Shown here in pieces: positions 36,049 through 43,249 of a stretch of DNA of 64,000 nucleotides. Below the pieces are notes generated by a model. The model saw only the letters and a program-made list of their open reading frames with translations, did not search any database and was not told the origin of the DNA. The position numbers and the translations under genes are program-made. Numbering within the stretch: position 1 is the first letter of the stretch; each line of letters begins with the position of its first letter. This stretch comes from Parafilimonas terrae (GTDB taxonomy: Bacteria; Bacteroidota; Bacteroidia; Chitinophagales; Chitinophagaceae): NCBI RefSeq assembly GCF_900115755.1, contig NZ_FOXQ01000012.1, forward strand, positions 1-64,000. Reading direction: 5' to 3'.

Positions 36049-36204
36049 GTTGCAAATAACGTTTTAGTTGCCAGTAAAACAAGTTAATTAACAAATGCCC
36101 AATCGGGTCATTATAAAAGCAGTAACATAGGCAGTTTAACTTTTCTTTTAAAATTTCGTTCAGCTAACATTTCCATCTAAATTCTTACAGCAACATTAAG
36201 CAAT

Positions 36205-36212
36205 TATCTTTG
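36205..36212 (+). promoter_or_regulatory. TAnnTTTG -7 box of glnS
   Basis: TATCTTTG ends 6 nt before the glnS ATG at 36219. The transcript would start at or just before the start codon. No matching -33 TTTG is seen at the usual distance. Confidence 0.55.
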
Positions 36213-36218
36213 CCGGTT

Positions 36219-37883
36219 ATGGCAGAAGAAAAATCTTTAAATTTTTTAGAAGAAATAATAGAGCATGATTTGAATGCCGGTAAGCATGTTTCCATCGTTA
36301 CACGCTTTCCGCCTGAGCCCAATGGCTACCTGCACCTGGGCCATGCCGCAAGCATTTGCCTGAATTTTGGCCTTTCAAAAAAATACGGCGGTTATACTAA
36401 TCTGCGGTTTGATGATACCAATCCCACAACAGAAGAAACAGAATACGTTGAGAATATAAAGAATGATGTGCGCTGGTTAGGCTTTGAATGGAAACATGAA
36501 TTATACGCTTCCGATTATTTTGAACAGCTTTACCTTTTTGCAATAAAGCTTATAAGAGAAGGTTATGCTTACGTGGATGACAACAACAGTGAAACCATTG
36601 CTGCTGAAAAAGGCACGCCAACCACGCCGGGCACAAACAGCAAATACCGCAACAGAAGCGTTGAAGAAAACCTGCAATTGTTTGAAGAAATGAAGGCTGG
36701 AAAATATAAAGATGGCGAACGCGTATTGCGGGCAAAGATTGATATGGCGCATCCCAATATGCTCATGCGTGATCCCGTTATTTACCGCATTAAACATGCA
36801 CACCATCACCGCACAGGCGATAACTGGTGCATTTACCCGTTGTATGATTTTGCGCACGGGCAAAGTGATTCCATAGAGCATGTAACGCACAGTATCTGCA
36901 CGCTGGAATTTGTGCCGCACCGCGAATTATATGATTGGTTTATTGAGAAGCTTAATATCTATCCATCACGCCAGTATGAATTTGCCAGGCGCAACATCAG
37001 TTACACTATAATGAGCAAGCGCAAGTTGCTTCAATTGGTAAATGAAAAATATGTTGACGGCTGGGACGACCCGCGCATGCCCACTGTCAGCGGCCTGAGA
37101 AGAAGAGGTTATACTGCTGCGTCCATAAGGGATTTTTGCGACCGCGCAGGCATTGCCAAAAGGGAAAATGTTACAGAACTGAGCCTGCTTGAGTTTTGCG
37201 TGCGGGAAGACTTAAACAAAATTGCATTGCGCAGGATGGTGGTATTCAATCCCATAAAAGTTGTGCTAACCAATTACAATGAAGATAACGAATTTGTAAG
37301 TGTTGAAGATAACCCGGAAGATGCCAATGGCGGTTTCCGTGATGTGCCATTCAGCAAAGAATTATATATAGAAAGGGATGACTTTATGGAAAACCCGCCA
37401 AAGAAATTTTTCCGTTTGTTTCCTGGCGGCATGGTGCGTTTAAAGGGCGCTTACATTATTAAATGCGATGAGGTGGTGAAAGATGATGCCGGCAATATCA
37501 TTCAGCTTAATTGCTCTTATATTCCCGAAAGTAAAAGCGGCAACGACACCTCAAACATAAAAGTAAAAGGCACGTTGCATTGGGTAAGCGTTGCGCATGC
37601 AATAACGGCTGAAGTAAGATTGTATGACCGTTTATTTAAGGTGGAAGACCCTTCCGGCGAAGCAGGCGATTTCAAAGATTACATCAATGAAAATTCACTG
37701 GAAATAATTCCTGCGGTATATGCAGAACCTGCATTAAAAAATGCAGTGCAGGATGAGCGCTATCAATTCTTACGCAAAGGATATTTTGCCTTGGATAAAT
37801 ACTCCACTGAAGAAAAGCTCATCTTCAACAGAACAGTTACTTTAAAAGATACATGGGCTAAAGAGCAGCAAAAAAATAGTTAA
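36219..37883 (+). CDS. glnS: glutaminyl-tRNA synthetase
   Basis: The product is 554 residues from the ATG at 36219 (MAEEKSLNFLEE). The class I HIGH-type motif is PPEPNGYLHLGHA, the KMSKS-type motif is MSKRK, and FDDTNP binds the amino acid and adenylate. The anticodon-binding beta-barrels fill the C-terminal third. It charges tRNA-Gln directly with glutamine. Length is normal. It converges with lepB and shares a bidirectional terminator. Confidence 0.96.
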   Translation: MAEEKSLNFLEEIIEHDLNAGKHVSIVTRFPPEPNGYLHLGHAASICLNFGLSKKYGGYTNLRFDDTNPTTEETEYVENIKNDVRWLGFEWKHELYASDYFEQLYLFAIKLIREGYAYVDDNNSETIAAEKGTPTTPGTNSKYRNRSVEENLQLFEEMKAGKYKDGERVLRAKIDMAHPNMLMRDPVIYRIKHAHHHRTGDNWCIYPLYDFAHGQSDSIEHVTHSICTLEFVPHRELYDWFIEKLNIYPSRQYEFARRNISYTIMSKRKLLQLVNEKYVDGWDDPRMPTVSGLRRRGYTAASIRDFCDRAGIAKRENVTELSLLEFCVREDLNKIALRRMVVFNPIKVVLTNYNEDNEFVSVEDNPEDANGGFRDVPFSKELYIERDDFMENPPKKFFRLFPGGMVRLKGAYIIKCDEVVKDDAGNIIQLNCSYIPESKSGNDTSNIKVKGTLHWVSVAHAITAEVRLYDRLFKVEDPSGEAGDFKDYINENSLEIIPAVYAEPALKNAVQDERYQFLRKGYFALDKYSTEEKLIFNRTVTLKDTWAKEQQKNS

Positions 37884-37896
37884 GTAAATTAGAACC

Positions 37897-37937
37897 AAAG
37901 TAAAAGGGGCGAATATTTTATTTGCCCCTTTTACTTT
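37897..37937. terminator. bidirectional terminator between glnS and lepB
   Basis: AAAGTAAAAGGGGC and GCCCCTTTTACTTT form a 14-bp stem around a 13-base loop, with A/T runs on both sides. It serves both convergent genes. Confidence 0.85.
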
Positions 37938-37953
37938 AATGCCATTTATAATT

Positions 37954-39459
37954 TTAATGAATGGATTTAAACAACCGGTTCCATCGCGGCCCTTTGTCCC
38001 AGCTAAACCATATTAAAGAAGCCTTGCCCACAATATGTGTTTCGGGCACAAAACCCCAGAAACGGCTGTCCTGGCTGCGGTGGCGGTTATCTCCCATCAT
38101 CCAGTAATAGTTATATTTAAATGTATAATTATTGGTGGGTTTGCCATTGATAACATAACTGCCATTGGCATATTCCAGCTTATTATGTTCATACGTTGTA
38201 ATAAGCCTTTCATACAAAGCAATATTCTGCGGCGTTAATGTAATAGTTGCCCCGGCTTTGGGAATTTGCAGCGGCCCGTAATTATCAAGCGACCATCTAA
38301 AATTAGCCGTATCAAACGGAAATGTATGCGTGGTTACATCGGTTAGTGCATAGATTGAAATGCTCTTAACATTGGGCTGTCGTTTTACAATAGCGGCCTT
38401 TTCCGGCGTAAGGTTCATGTAATATATTTTCTGGCTGGCGTCCACCTGCACCTGGTCGTTGTTCTCAATATCCATATCCAAAGAATCCTGTAAAAACTGC
38501 GGGCTGAAAATAGTGCCATTCGTTTCAACCATATAATCAATCTGCGAAGCCGGCGCCACAAAGGCCGGCTGGTTATTTACATACAATACACCCTCTTTGT
38601 TTTGTATCACATCGCCCGGCACACCCACACATCGTTTTATATAATTATCGGTTTTATCAAAAGGATGAACAATAACCGGGTAGGTAGCATTTAAAGCATC
38701 GCGGTTGCCATTAAACTGCTCACGCAATACATCATAATACAAAATCTTGCTGCCATACCCTTCCAGGTTAATGATGGTATCGCCCGCAGGCACATTAAAC
38801 ACCACCACATCATTTCTTTTTATGGATGTATAACCCGGCAACCGTTTATAAGGCAGTTCTATCCATTTTAAATAAGATGGCGTTGTGGGCATGCCCGGCA
38901 TAGTATTATGCACAAAGGGAAAGCTTAACGGCGTTGCCGGAAGCCTTGCACCATAACTCCATTTACTTACAAACAGGAAGTCATTTATAAGCAAGGTTTT
39001 CTCCATACTTTCAGAAGGTATGGTATAAGCTTCAAAAATAAAAGTGCGTATAAGCGTTGCAGCCACCACGGCAAAAACAGCGGCATCAACCCATTCCCTT
39101 GCCGCAGATTTTTTATAATGCTTCATTACTTCTTTACCGCCCCATCTTACATCTTTCGAAAAACCGATATAAGGCAGATAGATAAAAGGCAGGAATACCA
39201 GCGCAGCATGCTGCAAAAGGGTGAATTGCCCGAAGTGCATTACAAAAATGATGGTTATCCATATGGTAACAAACTGGCCCAGGATTGGAATAAACTGCAA
39301 CCAGAACCAAACTTTTTTTATACCTGTTACTTCAACCATGCACCAGGTATTATAAAACGGCACAAAGGCTTTCCACGAAGCAATACCAGCTTTTTTAAAC
39401 AAGCCATAAACACCTATATGCCAGCCAATGGTTCCGATTATAAATAAGATCCAACCCAT
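37954..39459 (-). CDS. lepB: signal peptidase I
   Basis: The product is 501 residues, longer than the 320 or so of E. coli LepB. The first 120 residues hold about four membrane helices in a DUF5684-like domain. The peptidase part has the catalytic Ser in TIPSESMEKTLL, the catalytic Lys in NYIKRCVGVPGD, and the closing GDNRHRSQDSRFWGFVPE. It removes signal peptides from exported proteins. The N-terminal extension is shared by related Bacteroidota enzymes as far as I recall. It is a single gene converging on glnS. Confidence 0.93.
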   Translation of the reverse strand: MGWILFIIGTIGWHIGVYGLFKKAGIASWKAFVPFYNTWCMVEVTGIKKVWFWLQFIPILGQFVTIWITIIFVMHFGQFTLLQHAALVFLPFIYLPYIGFSKDVRWGGKEVMKHYKKSAAREWVDAAVFAVVAATLIRTFIFEAYTIPSESMEKTLLINDFLFVSKWSYGARLPATPLSFPFVHNTMPGMPTTPSYLKWIELPYKRLPGYTSIKRNDVVVFNVPAGDTIINLEGYGSKILYYDVLREQFNGNRDALNATYPVIVHPFDKTDNYIKRCVGVPGDVIQNKEGVLYVNNQPAFVAPASQIDYMVETNGTIFSPQFLQDSLDMDIENNDQVQVDASQKIYYMNLTPEKAAIVKRQPNVKSISIYALTDVTTHTFPFDTANFRWSLDNYGPLQIPKAGATITLTPQNIALYERLITTYEHNKLEYANGSYVINGKPTNNYTFKYNYYWMMGDNRHRSQDSRFWGFVPETHIVGKASLIWFSWDKGPRWNRLFKSIH

Positions 39460-39478
39460 AATTTTATTTTAAAGGCAA

Positions 39479-39486
39479 CAAAAATA
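39479..39486 (-). promoter_or_regulatory. TAnnTTTG -7 box of lepB
   Basis: On the minus strand TATTTTTG ends 19 nt before the lepB ATG, predicting a leader of roughly 12-14 nt. Confidence 0.5.
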
Positions 39487-39620
39487 ATGTTCTAATTATG
39501 CAACTGCAATTAAGCAAAGTAAAGTTTTCTTAAATATGTTTAGCGTTTATAATACAATGCAGCCGGTTATTGCAAGGTAAATCCAGGGAGTAAGATGATG
39601 AATAATAAACAAATTCAGCA

Positions 39621-40241
39621 TTATTTTTTGAATGATAATCCTTCAGCCTGTAAAGCTTCTTTAAGTTTTGGAATAGAAGATGGCCCCATGCCATGAAAAG
39701 ATAATACAGCCTTTTCCGTAAGCTGCGAAAGCTTCTTCAAACTATTGATGCCATTGCTTTCCAAAGCACGCCTTGCGGGCGCAGGCAGCATTGATAAGAA
39801 ATTATTTTGAAGCAAAGCTTTTTGTTGTTTTGATTTACCGGTTTCCGCAGCGGCAGCTTTTTTAGTTGATTGCTTACTTGTTTTCTTTAAAGCCTTTTCC
39901 ATATTTTCTGCCACCCTGAATGCAACAATCTTTGTTATAAGTTCAAGCGGCAATGGCTTATCCAGCGGAAACTGAACAGAACCTTTTGCGCCGGCATACA
40001 CACTCAGCTCTTTTTTAAACGCTTCAATACCGGATGGCGCCGGGTAAAACCCAATATGATTTTTATATCCTGCAAAATGCACAAGGTTACCGTTTAATGT
40101 AAATGTGGGCATAGCATAACTAATCGTTTCTGCTGCCTGCGGCGCAGCCTTTTTAATAGTACTGCGCATTTGCTTTAAAAGCTTTTGCACATTGCTTGGA
40201 AATGCTGAAATATATTCATCAATGTTTTTAGCAACCGGCAT
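39621..40241 (-). CDS. DUF1801 protein with RNAP alpha-CTD-like helical tail
   Basis: The product is 206 residues. The first 115 match DUF1801 (VAKNIDEYISAFPSNVQKLL, SYAMPTFTLNGNLVHFAGYKNHIGFYP). A lysine-rich linker is followed by about 55 residues (LPAPARRALESNGINSLKKL, GMGPSSIPKLKEAL) that look like the helix-hairpin-helix of RNA polymerase alpha C-terminal domain. Such tails bind nucleic acid or partner proteins. The function of DUF1801 is unknown. It is a single gene. Confidence 0.85.
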   Translation of the reverse strand: MPVAKNIDEYISAFPSNVQKLLKQMRSTIKKAAPQAAETISYAMPTFTLNGNLVHFAGYKNHIGFYPAPSGIEAFKKELSVYAGAKGSVQFPLDKPLPLELITKIVAFRVAENMEKALKKTSKQSTKKAAAAETGKSKQQKALLQNNFLSMLPAPARRALESNGINSLKKLSQLTEKAVLSFHGMGPSSIPKLKEALQAEGLSFKK

Positions 40242-40426
40242 TATACATGGTTATTTAAAAAGTAAGCTACATTAAAATTTTAAATTATTGCCGATGCAAA
40301 AACACAGCGTCACAAACTGTTGCTGCTAACCTGCCCGCATGATGGAACGTTAAATGTTTCTGAATGTAAAAACATTTTTTAAACCGGCATTTAAGGCTTT
40401 CGTCAAGGCAACAAATTTTTTTATTT

Positions 40427-40756
40427 ATGAAAAAGAATCTTTTATTAATTGCCTGTGCAATGTTCTCACTTTCCGTTTTTGCACAAACTCCCTTCACTGC
40501 ATCCAAAAACCATAAACCCGCCACCCAAACCACCGCGGTGAAAAATGATGAAGCCGCCACCGCCAGTTCCAAAGCCACCTTAGCAAGCGATAAGGCTAAG
40601 AAGAAAGAAGACGCTGCTAAAAAATCTTCCGCTACTGTAAAGAAGCAAGACAAAAAGCAGGTAAAAGCCGACAAGAAAGCCGTTAAATCAACCAAAAAGA
40701 TTGAAAAGAAAGATAAGAAAGCAGCTTCATCTGCAAGCCCGGCCTCTAAACAATAA
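40427..40756 (+). CDS. small secreted lysine/alanine-rich protein
   Basis: The product is 109 residues. A clear signal peptide (MKKNLLLIACAMFSLSVFAQ) is followed by a low-complexity, strongly basic region of Lys, Ala, Ser and Asp, with KKQDKKQ- and KKIEKKDKK-like stretches and no cysteine. It resembles histone-H1-like tails in composition only. It is probably periplasmic or surface-exposed and could bind anionic polymers; no family was recognised. A strong bidirectional terminator follows. Confidence 0.75.
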   Translation: MKKNLLLIACAMFSLSVFAQTPFTASKNHKPATQTTAVKNDEAATASSKATLASDKAKKKEDAAKKSSATVKKQDKKQVKADKKAVKSTKKIEKKDKKAASSASPASKQ

Positions 40757-40779
40757 TTAAGCAGCTAACAGTTACAATG

Positions 40780-40823
40780 AAAAAGGCCGTTTCAGATTTT
40801 TTGTTTGAAACGGCCTTTTTTAT
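40780..40823. terminator. strong hairpin terminator
   Basis: AAAAAGGCCGTTTCA and TGAAACGGCCTTTTT form a long perfect stem around a 13-base loop, 24 bases after the secreted protein gene. The A- and T-runs make it active in both directions. Confidence 0.85.
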
Positions 40824-40885
40824 TTACAGATATTTCGGTTGGTGGAACGCCAACCGATAAAGAAATGCATATTGATGAAGCGAAA

Positions 40886-41037
40886 GCTAAGCGAAGTTTG
40901 CAACTTCGCTTGTGGTATGCTGAAGTTTTAAACTTTTTTGTGTATTGCTTTAATGCTGAAGAAAAGTTACAAACTTTAATATAGAGACGGCGAAGTTGCA
41001 AACTTCGCCGAGACTTCCGGAATACTTCGACGAGCTG
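40886..41037 (-). repeat. dispersed repeat, copy 2, with palindromes
   Basis: This segment matches 1377-1500 in reverse complement. It contains two near-identical three-base-loop palindromes: AAGCGAAGTT-TGC-AACTTCGCTT (40889-40911) and CGGCGAAGTT-GCA-AACTTCGCCG (40988-41010). The palindromes here are intact, unlike in copy 1. With the terminator and about 220 bases of unassigned sequence to 41258 it fills the gap between two genes. Confidence 0.8.
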
Positions 41038-41258
41038 AGTTTCATTATTGCGAAAAATAAATCCCTCAACAATATTTGCTATTTTACTTTCAGCAATTCT
41101 ATCCAAAATGTCCCCTTGCTTCGGCACTTCATGCAGCCCGGCAGTTCTTATGGTTGGTGGGAGTTGTAACATCGTCATAAAAGTTGCGTTAACCTATTAA
41201 TTTATGTTATATAATATGAACCTGTAAAAGCATTTTATATTATCCCCACATCGTTCCA

Positions 41259-41861
41259 TCATTCCAGGTATTCATAAAGCTTTTTTCTGTCTGTTTCATC
41301 TAAAATGGGCGATTGTATTAATACCCGGCGGAAATTGCTTTTATCTTTTTTTGAAAGTTTTAGTTTCTCTTTTGGATCATAAGTAAATGCAGAACTGCTG
41401 TCTTTAAGACAAAATACACCGGCATTATTAAAACCATATGTAAAATGTTCTATACCCACCTGGCAACCATTACAAAGCCCATTCCAGTAGCTATAACGCG
41501 TTAGTATTAACGAAGTATCTGTAAACAAACACTCCGTTGTCATAATAGTTGCATCTTCATGGTCAGCCAATACTTCATTTAATTTAAAGTTTAATATACA
41601 ATTGTTGGCTTCATCAAACAATAAAAGGGTTTCATCTTCAGGATAAGGTTCCGGGTCATGCATAACAAAGCTGCCATTAAGGCTTCCTGCAACGGCTTTA
41701 ATTCTTTTATAATATATATTTCCTTTTTTGAATTTCAACGTACCCGCATAGGTTATGGTATCGACATATATGTGCTGCGCCATGCTGCCGGAAAGTGCAA
41801 ACGCACCAATGATGGTTAAAAATGCAATCCTCATATAACCCGAAAATCCCTGTTTCATCAT
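41259..41861 (-). CDS. uncharacterised secreted protein
   Basis: The product is 200 residues. A signal peptide (about 1-29, ending GSMAQ) is followed by an all-beta-looking sequence (ITYAGTLKFKKGNIYYKRI, GSFVMHDPEPYPEDETLLLF) and a charged C-terminus with KLKLSKKDKSNFRR. Two cysteines occur in GLCNGCQVG. No family was recognised. It is probably periplasmic. The 21-bp repeat array and another gene on the same strand lie upstream. Confidence 0.7.
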   Translation of the reverse strand: MMKQGFSGYMRIAFLTIIGAFALSGSMAQHIYVDTITYAGTLKFKKGNIYYKRIKAVAGSLNGSFVMHDPEPYPEDETLLLFDEANNCILNFKLNEVLADHEDATIMTTECLFTDTSLILTRYSYWNGLCNGCQVGIEHFTYGFNNAGVFCLKDSSSAFTYDPKEKLKLSKKDKSNFRRVLIQSPILDETDRKKLYEYLE

Positions 41862-41909
41862 AATTCAATTTGCGTAGTTGGTGTTCTGCCTGTTTTATCC
41901 AAATTCTTG

Positions 41910-42125
41910 TTCGTTAATCTGTCGAACCTGTTCATTTTTTCAATTATTTTATTCATTTTTCTGCATTTTTAATTCATTTATTCGATTATTCTGTTCATTT
42001 TTCCGTCTTTTTTATTCATTTATCAGCTTATTTTGTTCATTTTTCCGACATTTTTATTCATTTTTCTGCTTATTCTGTTCATTTCTTTGGCTATTTAATT
42101 CATTTTCCTGCTTGCTTTATTCATT
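41910..42125. repeat. tandem array of about ten 21-bp units
   Basis: TTCATT (or TTCGTT in the first unit) recurs exactly every 21 bases from 41910 to 42120, with variable bases between. On the minus strand each unit reads ATGAA(T/C)(A/C)... and in the frame of the upstream gene gives M-N-K/R-x-x-x-K repeats broken by several stops. The array begins at the stop codon of the gene at 42125-43066. The base pattern also shows a weaker 7-base period. Confidence 0.9.
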
Positions 42126-43066
42126 TAATGCGCACTTAATGCCGTAAATTTTGCTTCAATAAGTGTTGACGGGTTTACAACAGTCACAGTGCTATAACCT
42201 TTTACAAGTCCAAACTGCTCGCCCACATGTATGATGCTTGGTGTTCCTGTAGTTGTTTCCCCTTTGTATAAATGAATGTCAACTGTACCAATATTGGTAA
42301 TACTACCGCCTACAATTAACCCAGCGTAAACCGAAGTTTCCCCCGGTTTCAGTTTACTCGTCCGCAACCTCGCCTTTTGCGTGTTTTCATCCACCACAAA
42401 ACCCCAGTTGCCCAGCGCTTTTTGGTTGTTACTGAACAATTTCATTAAGTAATTACCTATTGTTTTTATGTGCGTCAGCACAGGCATCCAAATTTGGTTA
42501 CGCAGTTCCGTTTCATTCTCGCTTTGCTGGGCGGTTGCGGTAAAGCTGGTGTTATTTGTAGTAGCTTGTTCCACCAATGCGCTGTCTGCATCCAGGTTTA
42601 TGTTTTGCAGCGTGAGAAAAGGCTGCAAAGGGCTGCTGTTATCGGGGTAACTGTTGTGTTTGGCGGTGAAAGTAATGAACACCGCACTGCGTTGTGTGAA
42701 GGCGGCGGGGTAATTCACTTTGCCGCTGTCGGTAATGGTTATGCCCCAGTTGCCCAGTTCTTTGGTATTGCCTTTATAAAAGGTTTTCAGGAACTGAACA
42801 CTGCCGGTAAGGTGCGCCCAGGGCGCCGTAAAATAATTATCGCGCAACTGGCGGTAATTTTCACTTTGCTTTTTAAGCAGGGCGCGGGCAGCATCGTGCG
42901 TTTGTGCCGCTGTGGCCGCCGCTTCATCGTTGGTTAGCACAATATTTTGCTGCACCAGGAAAGCGGTGAGCGGGCTGCTCGTGCCAAGCGCCGTGTTTTG
43001 GGCAATAATATTGTTGAGGAGTGTAACCTGGCTGTTAAAGTCCTCGGGAATAGTTAGTCGTGCCAT
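42125..43066 (-). CDS. uncharacterised protein with internal duplication
   Basis: The product is 313 residues without a signal peptide. Two homologous halves are visible: about 8-112 (SSPLTAFLVQQNIVL ... FLKTFYKGNTKELGNWG) and about 118-222 (SSPLQPFLTLQNINL ... LMKLFSNNQKALGNWG). A C-terminal beta-rich part follows (about 230-313: VGGSITNIGTVDIHLYKG, VGEQFGLVKGYSTVTVVNPS). I recall similar unnamed proteins in Bacteroidota but no function. Its TAA stop lies inside the first unit of the 21-bp array. Confidence 0.78.
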   Translation of the reverse strand: MARLTIPEDFNSQVTLLNNIIAQNTALGTSSPLTAFLVQQNIVLTNDEAAATAAQTHDAARALLKKQSENYRQLRDNYFTAPWAHLTGSVQFLKTFYKGNTKELGNWGITITDSGKVNYPAAFTQRSAVFITFTAKHNSYPDNSSPLQPFLTLQNINLDADSALVEQATTNNTSFTATAQQSENETELRNQIWMPVLTHIKTIGNYLMKLFSNNQKALGNWGFVVDENTQKARLRTSKLKPGETSVYAGLIVGGSITNIGTVDIHLYKGETTTGTPSIIHVGEQFGLVKGYSTVTVVNPSTLIEAKFTALSAH

Positions 43067-43189
43067 AATAATGGATTGTTGGTTTAGTGATATAATAGGT
43101 TTGCAGGTATATGTTTGGCCTGGGTTATTTAAATCGTTAGTTGATAACCAAATTTAGAAATTTATTGAATATAAAAATTTATTTTTTTT

Positions 43190-43227
43190 GCCACAGATGC
43201 ACAGATAAATATCTGTGCATCTGTGGC
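43190..43227. repeat. long palindrome, copy 1
   Basis: GCCACAGATGCACAGAT and ATCTGTGCATCTGTGGC are perfect 17-base arms around AAAT. The same sequence, with 20-base arms, is at 46341-46383. This copy lies just past the stop of the TonB receptor gene. No T-run follows. Confidence 0.9.
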
Positions 43228-43249
43228 TATACTTCAATTATAATCATTC

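Noticed and set aside
40792-41178. Minus-strand open frame of 128 codons
   Set aside because: Most of it lies in the dispersed repeat (40886-41037) and in the terminator of the secreted protein gene. The first 45 residues look somewhat protein-like, so a truncated gene is possible, but nothing supports it.
41878-42147. Plus-strand frame rich in Phe, Ser and Leu across the 21-bp array
   Set aside because: It is open only because each 21-base unit repeats without a stop in this frame. The composition is a by-product of the T-rich repeat and there is no start context or signal.
42470-42937. 155-codon plus-strand frame opposite the duplicated protein
   Set aside because: The minus-strand protein has internal duplication and conserved-looking motifs; the plus frame has none.
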